From WTFV01 sp965203525 (GTDB taxonomy: Bacteria; Acidobacteriota; Vicinamibacteria; Vicinamibacterales; UBA8438), in the NCBI GenBank assembly GCA_965203525.1, contig OZ241898.1:744001-808000 (forward strand): DNA of 64,000 bases. Direction: 5' to 3'. Below, in pieces: positions 49,162 through 57,973 of the stretch. A program made the translations under genes and the position numbers. Under the pieces are notes generated by a model. It ran no database searches. It worked only from the letters and a program-made list of their open reading frames with translations, and had not been told where the DNA came from. Within the stretch, counting starts at the first letter, position 1; each line of letters opens with the position of its first letter.

Positions 49162-51066
49162 TCAGTGCCCTCCCGACGTTGCCGCGGGGGACGGCGCCTC
49201 GAACGGATACCCGGGCGGCCCGTACTCGTAGTACGCCGCCAGCGAGTCGATCCGGTCCATGTCCGGATAGAGCACCCCGAAGGCGGGCGCCTCGCGGCTG
49301 CCGCGCGGCGAGTACCAGACGGCTCCTTCCCGGGTGATCTGGATCTTCGGCGAGTCGGCGTGCCGCTGTGGCTTCGGATAGAACGTGAACTCCTCGGTGC
49401 GCGGATCGAACCGCCACAGCGCGGCGCCGGATTCGCCGTCGGTGCGCTGTCCCACGTCGGCGGCCCAGATGTTGCCTTCCGGATCGGCGGCGACGTCGTA
49501 GGGCTCCGCGTTCTGCTGCGGGATCGACCATTCGGTCATCTTCCCGGTGGCCTGATCCAGCTTGACGAGCTTTCCGGGCCGTTTGCCGGCGGAGTAGATG
49601 CCCCACCAGACGTTGTTGTCCCGGTCCACGTTCAGCCGCCGCGTGTGCGCCGGGTAGGTGGGGGGCGTGAACTCGGTCCACGAATTGTCGGACGTGTCGA
49701 ACTTGACGATCTTGCCCCCGCTCCAGAGCGCGATCCAGACGTTGTCGTCGCGGTCGGCGACCACGCCGTAGGGGATCGCATGCGGCGTCGGGATCCGGAA
49801 CACCGACACCTCGCCGGTGGCGCGGTCCCACTTGCTGAGGGCGCCCCCCATGATCCAGCCCACGTAGACGTTGCCCCGCGAGTCGACGGCCAGCGACTGC
49901 ATGAACTTCGTCGGGTTGCGCACCACGTCGTCCGGATCCATCGGGATCCGGTACTCGAACTCCTCCGTCTCGGGGTTGAACCCCAGGAGCCGCTTTTCCT
50001 TGTCCCCGGTCCGGCCCCGGTGCTCCGGCAGCCAGATCAACCCCGTCCGATCGATCAGGATCTCGTGGTTCCCGTTCCGGGGATCGGGATAGAGCCACTC
50101 CCGTTGCGCGCCCGTGCGGGGATCCAGCCTGACCAGCCGGTGCGGGACCCCGCGGTCCACCAGCCAGACGTTGCCGTCGGCGTCGAAACGGGGATCCTGC
50201 CCGTAGCGGCGGACCCGATCCCGGGCCCAGCGCGGGTCGTTGGTCCCTTCCCCGGGACCGTCCGCCGGCAGGTAGTACTCGATGTACATCGCCTTGCCGA
50301 GGGCCTCTTCGTCGATCGGCGTCTGCTGCTCGATGCGCACGCGCCGCGGTTTGCTGTCGGGCCCGAAGTGCTTGACGACGTACGCCAGCAGGTCGTCCCG
50401 GTCCTGCCGCCCGAAGCGGAACGTCGACGCCCGGAACGAAAGCAGCCCCTGCGCGTAGCGGGTGGGATCCTGTTCCCCGAGCGTGCTGCCGACCATGTGA
50501 TCGATCCAGGACCTCCACTGCCGCTCGGTGCCCGGGCGCGTGGGGAAGAAGTTCTCTCCGTGGCAGGCCATGCAGACCTGCTCGGCGACCTCCTTGCCGG
50601 GTCCCGGCGGGTAGATCTCGTCGTAGCCCGCGTACTCGAACGGCCCGGCCGCGCCGCGCTCCATGGCCGTCCGGCCGGCCGGGATGACGAGCGGGGGCGC
50701 GTCGCCCGCGAGCGGGCCGAGCGCGAGATCGATCTCCGCCGCGTCGCCCGCGGCCACCGTCACCGTCCGCGCGTCCGACTCGAGGTGCTTCGTGCTGGCG
50801 CTCACCTCGTAGGTGCCGGGAAACAGGGCGACGGCCCGGTAGCGTCCCCGGTTCGTGTACACCATGTACACGACGTCCTTGTCGACGTTGCGAAGGTAGA
50901 CCTGCGCCGCCGTGAACGGCTCGGAGGCGGTCACCGTCCCCGACAGCGTCGCCGTGCCCGGCACGGCCGCCTGCAGACCGATCCCGGTCAGGACCGCCGC
51001 GCACACCGCCGCGGCGCACAGCCGGGCGCGGCGTCGGTTCGCGCCGCGCATTGTCGAAAGCGCCAT
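49162..51066 (-). CDS. Secreted carboxypeptidase-regulatory, cytochrome c and Vgb-like propeller protein
   Basis: A 634-residue exported protein with three parts. First comes a signal peptide and an Ig-like/carboxypeptidase regulatory domain (GTVTASEPFTAAQVYLRN). Next is a cytochrome c domain with haem site CMACHGENFFPTRPG near residue 148. Last is a C-terminal seven-bladed propeller like virginiamycin B lyase (FDADGNVWLVDRGVPHRLV; YPDPRNGNHEILIDRTG; PEGNIWAADVGQRTD). Only the propeller fold is shared with Vgb; the haem and regulatory domains argue for a redox or sensing role. A Shine-Dalgarno AGGAG lies before ATG 51064-51066. It heads a two-gene operon with the PQQ dehydrogenase. Confidence 0.85.
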   Translation of the reverse strand: MALSTMRGANRRRARLCAAAVCAAVLTGIGLQAAVPGTATLSGTVTASEPFTAAQVYLRNVDKDVVYMVYTNRGRYRAVALFPGTYEVSASTKHLESDARTVTVAAGDAAEIDLALGPLAGDAPPLVIPAGRTAMERGAAGPFEYAGYDEIYPPGPGKEVAEQVCMACHGENFFPTRPGTERQWRSWIDHMVGSTLGEQDPTRYAQGLLSFRASTFRFGRQDRDDLLAYVVKHFGPDSKPRRVRIEQQTPIDEEALGKAMYIEYYLPADGPGEGTNDPRWARDRVRRYGQDPRFDADGNVWLVDRGVPHRLVRLDPRTGAQREWLYPDPRNGNHEILIDRTGLIWLPEHRGRTGDKEKRLLGFNPETEEFEYRIPMDPDDVVRNPTKFMQSLAVDSRGNVYVGWIMGGALSKWDRATGEVSVFRIPTPHAIPYGVVADRDDNVWIALWSGGKIVKFDTSDNSWTEFTPPTYPAHTRRLNVDRDNNVWWGIYSAGKRPGKLVKLDQATGKMTEWSIPQQNAEPYDVAADPEGNIWAADVGQRTDGESGAALWRFDPRTEEFTFYPKPQRHADSPKIQITREGAVWYSPRGSREAPAFGVLYPDMDRIDSLAAYYEYGPPGYPFEAPSPAATSGGH

Positions 51067-51314
51067 CGCCTGCTCCTTTGGATGATCGACGGGACGTGTC
51101 GTGACGAGAATGCGCCCCGCGGCAGGCCAAGTCAAGTCCCGGGCGGCCCGCCGCCGGCCGTTCGAGTCAAGGTGCCGCGCCGGCCTGCTCGGCCGGCTGC
51201 GCGCTGCCCGGCAGGAGGATTCGCTCGATCGTCGCCAGCCGCTGATCGACCTTCCCGAACTCGATCTCGACGTTGCGGAGCCGTTCGTCGAAACGGTCGG
51301 GCCGCTCGCTGCGG

Positions 51315-51320
51315 TAGCAT
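51315..51320 (+). promoter_or_regulatory. Possible -10 box for the propeller lipoprotein gene
   Basis: TAGCAT ends six bases before ATG 51327, the spacing expected of a leaderless start. The bases GGAGGG follow immediately, but abut the ATG too closely for normal Shine-Dalgarno use. The 260-base spacer before it holds no other clear signal. Confidence 0.35.
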
Positions 51321-51326
51321 GGAGGG

Positions 51327-52886
51327 ATGCGACGGCTCCGGTTGACCGCTTGCGGATGCCTGATCCTCGCGCTGAGCTCCTGCGCGGGTCAGGGGGGAGC
51401 GCCCGGGGCGGGGGCTCCGGCGGCCGGGCCGGGCCCGCGTGGCGGCGGGGATCCCGCTTCCGCTGGCGGCGTTCCCGGGGCGGGGGCTCCGGCGGCCGGG
51501 CCGGGCCCTGCGCGGGCGGCACGTCCTGCCGTCGAGGGGGAGCCGTCCGCGGCGGCGGCCCGCGGCCGACCGGCCGAGCCCGCCCTGCCTCGTCTGCGCG
51601 TCGCCTGGACCCGCGATCTGGGAGACGGCACCGATTTCGTCAGCCTGGGGGACCAGCTCGTGCTCATGGCGTACGACTCGCGGGACGGCCGGGGCGAGCG
51701 CGTGGTCCTGGGCGAGACCGCAAGCTATGCGAAGCCGTTGATCACGCCGGACGGGGCGTCGATCGTCTTCTCCATTCGCCGCCAGAACGCCGTCTACGCG
51801 ATCGACTGGGACGGAACCGGGCTCCGGCGGCTTGCCGACGGGTTCGGTCTCGAGGTCTGGGCCGATCCGGCGGACGGCGCGCAGTGGGTCTACGTCGGCG
51901 CCGACGAGGCGTCCACCGACCCGCCGTCGTACCCGACGGTCCGCCGCCACCGCCTGGACGATCCGGCGGTCTCCGAAGTCGTCTGGGACGCCCGGCCGGT
52001 GACCGCCGACAGCTTTCAACTGTCCGCCGACGGACGGACCGCCGCCGCGCTGCTGCCCTGGCCGACCGCCGGCGTCGCCGACCTGGCCGCCGGGACGTGG
52101 CGGAAGCTCGGCGAGGGCTGCTGGACCGCTTTCTCGCCGGGTGAGGAACCGCTGTTCTGGTACTTCGACGGGGCGCATCGCAACGTGACGATCGTCGACC
52201 TCGACACGGAAGAGCGCTGGCAGGTGCCGATCAACGACGCCCCGGTCTTCGGCGGCTTCGAGGTGTACCACCCGCGGTGGACGAACCATCCCCGCGCGCT
52301 CGTCGTGACCGGTCCGTACACCGTGGGGGAGCGGGCCAACAGGATCCGGGGCGGCGGGAATCAGGTGGAGGTCCACGTCGGGTTCTTCGACGAGACCTTC
52401 ACCGCGATATCGTCGTGGCGCCGCGTGACGCACAACGACCAACCCGACTTCTATCCGGACGCGTGGATCGAGCCGGGCGCCCTTCCGGAGCGTCGCGTGC
52501 GGCGCGCCGGCCCGGCGTCGGCCGCGGCGTCCGACCCGGACGACTCCGGCCTCGTCGTCGCGGAAGTTCGCGCGAGACGCGACGTCGCGCCGCCGACCCC
52601 GGCGTCCATCGCGCCGTATCGCGAGGGTCTGCTGGCGCTGGAGTACGACGTCGTGCGGGTCGTGGACGGCCGGCTGGACGCGCCGGTCGTCGCTGTCGCG
52701 CACTGGATCATCCGCGACGCGCGTCCCGTCGCCGGCGCGGAGCGTCCGGCCGGGCGGACGTACCGCCTGACGCTCGCTGCCTACGACGAGCGTCCCGAGC
52801 TCGAAGGCAAGCGTCTGGTCATGGAAACCGCGGATCTGACGCTGCCCCTGTTCTACGACGTCGCGTCGGCCGACGTCTTGCCGTGA
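51327..52886 (+). CDS. Lipoprotein with beta-propeller-like domain, unknown function
   Basis: A 519-residue protein with a lipobox (LALSSC near residue 19), a low-complexity Gly/Ala/Pro linker (residues ~22-85), then a TolB/WD-like propeller (SYAKPLITPDGASIVFS; VTADSFQLSADGRTAA; YHPRWTNHPRALVVTG). The linker contains a 35-base direct duplication, 51402-51436 and 51474-51508 (period 72, in frame), encoding VPGAGAPAAGPGP twice. It is exported and membrane-anchored. The next gene overlaps by 4 bases, implying joint function. Confidence 0.7.
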   Translation: MRRLRLTACGCLILALSSCAGQGGAPGAGAPAAGPGPRGGGDPASAGGVPGAGAPAAGPGPARAARPAVEGEPSAAAARGRPAEPALPRLRVAWTRDLGDGTDFVSLGDQLVLMAYDSRDGRGERVVLGETASYAKPLITPDGASIVFSIRRQNAVYAIDWDGTGLRRLADGFGLEVWADPADGAQWVYVGADEASTDPPSYPTVRRHRLDDPAVSEVVWDARPVTADSFQLSADGRTAAALLPWPTAGVADLAAGTWRKLGEGCWTAFSPGEEPLFWYFDGAHRNVTIVDLDTEERWQVPINDAPVFGGFEVYHPRWTNHPRALVVTGPYTVGERANRIRGGGNQVEVHVGFFDETFTAISSWRRVTHNDQPDFYPDAWIEPGALPERRVRRAGPASAAASDPDDSGLVVAEVRARRDVAPPTPASIAPYREGLLALEYDVVRVVDGRLDAPVVAVAHWIIRDARPVAGAERPAGRTYRLTLAAYDERPELEGKRLVMETADLTLPLFYDVASADVLP

Positions 52887-53959
52887 CCGGGAGCGGGCCG
52901 CTCGTTCGCCTGGCGCTCGGGATCGGTCTGGCCGGTCTGGCCGGGGCCGCGGCCTGCGGGCCGGCGAATCGGGAAGACGCGGCCGCCCGCTTTCGCGACA
53001 CGGCCCGGGCACTGGCGGCGGAGGCGGAAGCCGCCGGCTCGGCCGCCGTCGCCGGCCGCGACGGCTGGCTCTTCTTCGCGCCGGAGCTGCGCCACGCGTC
53101 GCTCGGCGCTTTCTGGGGCCCGCGCGCGGCGCAGGTCAGCCGCGCGCGGCGGCCGGACGCGACGGATCCCTTCCCGGCGATCGTCGATTTCAACCGGCGC
53201 CTCGAGGCGCTCGGCGTCGAGTTGCTCGTCGTGCCCGTACCGCCGAAGAGCGTCGTCTACGCGGACCTGATCGCACCGGGGGTCGCGAACTCCCCGCCGG
53301 CGCGGCGGTTCGATCCGGATCACCGGGCGTTCTACGGACTGTTGCGCGACGCGGGCGTGGACGTGCTCGACCTGACCGAGCGCTTCCTCGCGAACCGGGA
53401 TCATCCGGAAGGGCAGGTTTACTGCCGGCGCGACACCCACTGGTCGGGCGTCGGGTGCGTGCTGGCCGGCCGGGAGATCGCCGCCGCGGCACGGGTGCGC
53501 TCCTGGTATCCGGATCTGGTCCGGGAGCGGTACGAGACCCGCTGGCGCGACGCCGCGATCGTCGGCGATCTGGCGCGCGATCGGGACGAGGAACCGCGGG
53601 ACGAACGATTGCGCCTGAGAGAGGTTCGGCGCGCGGACACGTCCCGGGAAACGCCGGGGGCGGATCCGGACAGTCCGATCGTTCTGCTCGGCGACAGCCA
53701 CAACCTCGTGTTCCACTCCGGCGGAGACATGCACGCGGAGGGAGCCGGGTTGCCCGATCAGCTAGCCTTCGAGCTGGGCGTGCCGGTGGATCTCGTCGCG
53801 GTTCGGGGCGCCGCCTCGACCTCGGCGCGCGTCAGCCTGTTGCGTCGGGCGCAGCGGGATCCCTCCTACTGGAGGGACAAGCGCCTCGTGATCTGGTGCT
53901 TCGCCGCGCGCGAGTTCACGGAGGGTGACGGCTGGCCGATCGTTCCGCTTCGTCCCTGA
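52883..53959 (+). CDS. AlgJ/AlgX-like SGNH-hydrolase-fold protein
   Basis: A 358-residue exported protein (N-terminal hydrophobic helix LALGIGLAGLAGAAAC, possible lipobox). It has the opening GRDGWLFFAPEL, then LVVPVPPKSVVYADL, the catalytic DxxH pattern in CRRDTHWSGVG and the nucleophile GDSHN. This is the AlgX/AlgJ (DHHW) layout used to O-acetylate exopolysaccharides in the periplasm. No MBOAT partner or polymer synthase is adjacent, so the polymer is unknown. GTG 52883 overlaps the lipoprotein stop. Confidence 0.78.
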   Translation: MTGSGPLVRLALGIGLAGLAGAAACGPANREDAAARFRDTARALAAEAEAAGSAAVAGRDGWLFFAPELRHASLGAFWGPRAAQVSRARRPDATDPFPAIVDFNRRLEALGVELLVVPVPPKSVVYADLIAPGVANSPPARRFDPDHRAFYGLLRDAGVDVLDLTERFLANRDHPEGQVYCRRDTHWSGVGCVLAGREIAAAARVRSWYPDLVRERYETRWRDAAIVGDLARDRDEEPRDERLRLREVRRADTSRETPGADPDSPIVLLGDSHNLVFHSGGDMHAEGAGLPDQLAFELGVPVDLVAVRGAASTSARVSLLRRAQRDPSYWRDKRLVIWCFAAREFTEGDGWPIVPLRP

Positions 53960-54015
53960 CGCATCGGCCGCCGGGCGGGTGTCGTCCCCGGCTTGGCCGC
54001 GGCCCCGTCGTCACG

Positions 54016-54021
54016 TAGAAT
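54016..54021 (+). promoter_or_regulatory. Possible -10 box for the DUF1592 operon
   Basis: TAGAAT lies 52 bases before ATG 54074. An AGGAGA ribosome-binding site is near the start codon. No clear -35 is visible. Confidence 0.4.
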
Positions 54022-54073
54022 GTGCCGAGCCGGGACGACCGCCGGCGGAATCCCCGGCGCAGGAGAAGATCGC

Positions 54074-56482
54074 ATGCCGAGGCCATCGCGAGTCGGCGTC
54101 GTCGGGATCGTCACGGCCGGCGTGCTGGGCGCCGGGAGCCTCGCCGCTCCCGTCCGGGCGCAGCCGGCTGCCGGCGGGGCGTCGGCCGACGCCCCGCATC
54201 ACGCGCTGATCGGCCGCTACTGCCTGTCGTGCCACAACGGCCGGACGAAGACGGCCGGGCTCGAGCTCGACGCGGTCAACACGCAGGCGCTCGACGGCAA
54301 CCGGGAAGTCTGGGAGAAGGTAGCCCGCAAGCTGCGCGCGCGCCAGATGCCGCCGGCGGGCGGCCGGCGGCCCGGCGAGGCCGCCTACGTCGCCGCGCTC
54401 GCGTCGCTGGAGACCGCTCTCGACCGCCTGGCGGCCGCGCATCCCGATCCGGGGCGCACGGACACGTTCCGGCGCCTCAACCGCACCGAGTACCACAACG
54501 CCGTTCGCGACCTGCTGGCGCTGCAGGTCGACGTCACGGACCTGCTGCCGGGCGATTCGTCGAGCCACGGCTTCGACAACGTCACGGTCGGCGATCTCTC
54601 GCCGACGCTGCTCGAACGCTACGTCTCCGCGGCCGAGAAGATCAGCCGGCTCGCGGTCGGCCGGGCCGGCCGGGCGCCGGGCGGGACCACGGTGCGGGTC
54701 CGGCCGGACCTGACCCAGGAGAAGCACGTCGCGGGGCTGCCGGTGGGCACGCGCGGCGGCGCCGTCGTCGAGCACACGTTCCCCGTCGACGGCCACTACG
54801 AGGTGTCGATGCGCCTGGCGCGCGACCGCAACGAGCACGTCGAAGGCCTGAGCGGTCCGCACGGCGTCGAGTTGCTCCTCGACGGCGAGCGCGTGCGGCT
54901 CTTCACGGTGGAGCCGCCGGCCTACCGCGCGGAGCATGCGCTGAACTACCAGCCGTCCCACGACGACGTGGACGCGCATCTGAAGGCGCGCATGCCGGTG
55001 ACCGCCGGTCCGCACACGCTCGGCGTCACGTTTCCGAAGCGGCCGTCGCTGCTCGTCGAGACGGCGCGCCAGCCCTACGAGGCCCACTTCAACTACTACC
55101 GGCACCCCCGCATCCAGCCGGCCGTCTACGAGGTGTCGATCACCGGCCCGTACGACGCGGCCGGTCCGGGCGACACCCCCAGCCGGGAACGCCTGTTCGT
55201 CTGCCGGCCGGCCAGCCCGGACGAGGACGACGCCTGCGCCCGGCGCATCCTCCGCAAGCTGCTGCGGCGGGCGTACCGCCGGCCGGTGACCGAGGCGGAT
55301 CTGCGCGGCCCGTTCGAGCTCTACCGCGCGGCGCGCGCGGCCGGCGGCTTCGAGGCGGGGGTGGAGATGGCCCTGGCCGCGGTGCTCGTCAGCCCCGAGT
55401 TCCTGTTCCGCATCGAGCAGGATCCGCCGGGCGCCGCGGCGGGCGCGGCCTACCGGCTCGACGATCTGGCGCTCGCGTCGCGGCTGTCGTTCTTCCTCTG
55501 GAGCAGCATCCCGGACGACGAGCTGCTCGCCGCGGCCGAGCGGGGAGAGCTCGGCGACCCGCGGGTGCTGGAGCGGCAGGTGCGGCGGATGCTGGCCGAT
55601 CCCCGCTCGCGCAACCTGGTGACCAACTTCGCCGCGCAGTGGCTGCACCTGCGCAACCTCGACGCGATCGCGCCGGACATGCGGATCTTCCCGGACTTCG
55701 ACGACAACCTGCGGCAGGCGTTCCGGCAGGAGACGGAGATGCTCGTCGACAGCGTCATGCGGGAGGACCGCAGCGTGCTCGACCTGCTGCGCGCGGACTA
55801 CACGTTCGTGAACGAGCGCCTGGCGAAGCACTACGGCATTCCGCACGTCTACGGCAGCCGGTTCCGCCGCGTCGACTTCGACGGCGGCGAGGACCACGCG
55901 CCGCGGGGCGGGCTGCTGCGCCACGGCAGCATCCTGCTGGTCACCTCGTACGCCACGCGCACGTCGCCGGTGATCCGCGGCAAGTGGATCCTCGACAACG
56001 TGCTCGGCGTGCCGCCGCCCCCGCCGCCCCCCGACGTGCCGGAGCTCGAAGAGACCGGCGCCGGCGCGCGGGCGCCGTCGATGCGCGAGCGGCTCGCCGG
56101 ACACCGCGCCAATCCCGCCTGCGCGAGCTGCCACCGGCTGATGGACCCGGTCGGGTTCGCGTTCGAGAACTACGACGCGGTGGGGCGCTGGCGGGCCACC
56201 GACGGCGGCGCGCCGATCGACGCTTCCGGGACGCTGTTCGACGGCTCCGCCTTCGACGGCGTGGGCGGGCTGCAGGACGCGCTGCTGGCCCGGCCGGAGC
56301 TGTTCGTCACCACCCTTGCCGAAAAGCTGCTCACGTTCGCCGTCGGGCGGGGCGTGGAGCACTACGACGCCCCCGCCGTCCGCCGCATCGTGCGCGCGGC
56401 GCAGGCGGACGGCTACCGGTTCTCGTCGCTCGTGACGGAAGTCGTCAACAGCATGCCGTTCCGGATGAGGAAAGCATCATGA
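54074..56482 (+). CDS. Secreted DUF1592/DUF1588/DUF1585 protein with planctomycete-type cytochrome
   Basis: An 802-residue exported protein of the DUF1587-1592-1588-1585 chain. After a signal peptide there is a haem-binding CLSCHNGRTKTAGLELD near residue 50; then the DUF1587 block FRRLNRTEYHNAVRDLLAL; the DUF1592 propeller-like middle; DUF1588 with RLSFFLWSSIPDDELL; and DUF1585 with CASCHRLMDPVGFAFE near the end. These proteins are common in Planctomycetes and Acidobacteria and are thought to act in extracellular degradation; the exact substrate is unknown. It overlaps the DUF1552 gene by 4 bases, which is a fixed pairing. Confidence 0.9.
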   Translation: MPRPSRVGVVGIVTAGVLGAGSLAAPVRAQPAAGGASADAPHHALIGRYCLSCHNGRTKTAGLELDAVNTQALDGNREVWEKVARKLRARQMPPAGGRRPGEAAYVAALASLETALDRLAAAHPDPGRTDTFRRLNRTEYHNAVRDLLALQVDVTDLLPGDSSSHGFDNVTVGDLSPTLLERYVSAAEKISRLAVGRAGRAPGGTTVRVRPDLTQEKHVAGLPVGTRGGAVVEHTFPVDGHYEVSMRLARDRNEHVEGLSGPHGVELLLDGERVRLFTVEPPAYRAEHALNYQPSHDDVDAHLKARMPVTAGPHTLGVTFPKRPSLLVETARQPYEAHFNYYRHPRIQPAVYEVSITGPYDAAGPGDTPSRERLFVCRPASPDEDDACARRILRKLLRRAYRRPVTEADLRGPFELYRAARAAGGFEAGVEMALAAVLVSPEFLFRIEQDPPGAAAGAAYRLDDLALASRLSFFLWSSIPDDELLAAAERGELGDPRVLERQVRRMLADPRSRNLVTNFAAQWLHLRNLDAIAPDMRIFPDFDDNLRQAFRQETEMLVDSVMREDRSVLDLLRADYTFVNERLAKHYGIPHVYGSRFRRVDFDGGEDHAPRGGLLRHGSILLVTSYATRTSPVIRGKWILDNVLGVPPPPPPPDVPELEETGAGARAPSMRERLAGHRANPACASCHRLMDPVGFAFENYDAVGRWRATDGGAPIDASGTLFDGSAFDGVGGLQDALLARPELFVTTLAEKLLTFAVGRGVEHYDAPAVRRIVRAAQADGYRFSSLVTEVVNSMPFRMRKAS

Positions 56483-57831
56483 TCATCTCGAAGAAGGCCT
56501 TGCCGCGGCGGACGTTCCTGCGGGGCATGGGCGCCACCGTCGCGCTGCCCCTGCTCGATGCGATGGCGCCGGCGATGACGGCCCTGGCGAAGACCGCGGC
56601 CGGCCCGGTGCGGCGGCTCGGCTTCGTCTACGTCCCGATGGGCTCGCACGTCGCGAGCTGGACCCCGCCGGGCGGGGGCGGCGCGCTGACGAAGCTGTCG
56701 CCGAGCCTCAGCCCGCTGGCCCCGGTGCGGGACCAGCTCACCGTCCTGACCAACCTGGAGCTGCGGAACGCCTATCCGGGCACGCACGCCACCTCGAGCG
56801 CCGCGTTCCTGAGCGCGGCCACCGCGAAGTGGACCGAGAGCAGCGACTACTACCTGGGGACGACGGTCGATCAGATCGCGGCGCGGCAGATCGGGCAGGA
56901 GACGCGCCTTCCGTCGCTGGAACTGGCGATGGACCTGATGGACATGGTGGGGCAGTGCGACAACGGCTACGCCTGCGTCTACCAGAACAACCTGTCGTGG
57001 TCGTCGCCCACGACCCCGCTGCCGGCCGAGGCGCACCCGCGCGTCGTCTTCGAGCGCCTGTTCGGCGAAGGGGGCAGCGCCGCGGACCGGCGCGCCGCCC
57101 TGGGGCGCCGGGCGAGCCTGCTCGACTGGGTGCGCGAGGACATCGCCCGCCTGCAGGGGCAGCTCGGCCCCGCCGACCGCACCCGGGTCAGCGAGTATCT
57201 CGACACCGTGCGCGAGGTGGAGCGCCGCATCCAGCGGGCCGAGTCGGAGACGCTGGACAACCCGCTGCCGGATCTCGACCGCCCGGTCGGCGTGCCGGCC
57301 GCCTACGCCGACCACGCGAAGCTGATGTTCGACCTGCAGTTCCTGGCGCTGCAGGGCGACGTGACCCGCGTCGTCACGTTCCAGCTCGCCCGCGAGTCGA
57401 GCAACCGGACGTACACCGAGATCGGCGTGCCGGATCCGCACCACCCGACTTCGCACCACGGGAACGATCCGGCGAAGCTCGCCATGATCGCCAAGATCAA
57501 CCAGTACCACGTCTCGCTGTTCGGCTACTTCCTGGAGAAGCTGGCCGCGGCGCCGGACGGCGACGGCTCGCTGCTGGACCATTCGCTCTACCTGTACGGC
57601 AGCGGCATGGGCAACCCGAACGTGCACGACCACACGAACCTGCCGATCGTGGTCGCCGGCGGAGGCGCCGGCCGGTCGCGGGGCGGACGCCACCTGCAGT
57701 ACGCGGAGCCGGAGCCGATGGCGAACCTGCATCTCGCGCTGCTCGACGCGGTGGGGGTGCGTCTCGACCGGTTCGCGGACAGCACGCGGCGGATCGAGTC
57801 GCTGCTCGAGCCGGTGTCGCTGGCCGGCTGA
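56479..57831 (+). CDS. DUF1552 family protein, Tat-type signal
   Basis: A 450-residue DUF1552 protein with an N-terminal twin-arginine-like signal (LPRRTFLRGMGATVALPLL). The body has the family's blocks: FVYVPMGSHVASWTPPGGGG, LTVLTNLELRNAYPGTHATS, VVFERLFGEGG, HHPTSHHGNDPAKLAMIAK and YLYGSGMGNPNVHDHTNLP. DUF1552 proteins resemble DUF1501-type sulfatase/phosphatase folds and travel with DUF1592 proteins. ATGA overlap with the upstream gene implies stoichiometric expression. Substrate unknown. Confidence 0.9.
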   Translation: MIISKKALPRRTFLRGMGATVALPLLDAMAPAMTALAKTAAGPVRRLGFVYVPMGSHVASWTPPGGGGALTKLSPSLSPLAPVRDQLTVLTNLELRNAYPGTHATSSAAFLSAATAKWTESSDYYLGTTVDQIAARQIGQETRLPSLELAMDLMDMVGQCDNGYACVYQNNLSWSSPTTPLPAEAHPRVVFERLFGEGGSAADRRAALGRRASLLDWVREDIARLQGQLGPADRTRVSEYLDTVREVERRIQRAESETLDNPLPDLDRPVGVPAAYADHAKLMFDLQFLALQGDVTRVVTFQLARESSNRTYTEIGVPDPHHPTSHHGNDPAKLAMIAKINQYHVSLFGYFLEKLAAAPDGDGSLLDHSLYLYGSGMGNPNVHDHTNLPIVVAGGGAGRSRGGRHLQYAEPEPMANLHLALLDAVGVRLDRFADSTRRIESLLEPVSLAG

Positions 57832-57973
57832 GCCGGCGCGCGGGTCCGACGCCGCCGGCCGGCGCAGGGTGGAGCCGCGAGGGATGGCCGGCCGATCGCG
57901 GTCCCGCCGGGTGCGGGCCGGCTGCCGGCGCGCGCGGGGGGCCGAGGCGCGGAGAGTCGAGGGAGGGACAGGA

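Noticed and set aside
49162..51066. Calling the propeller protein a streptogramin-inactivating lyase
   Set aside because: Only the propeller is shared; extra haem and regulatory domains and the partner dehydrogenase point to redox or sensing.
51170..51340. Minus-strand segment reading RLRNVEIEFGKVDQRLATIE, a coiled-coil-like peptide
   Set aside because: The frame has a stop, but no start codon was found before the next plus-strand gene, and it overlaps its promoter. It may be a remnant; evidence is too weak for a gene.
56479..57831. Assigning DUF1552 as a sulfatase
   Set aside because: The fold is only distantly similar; no formylglycine-type CxPxR motif is seen.
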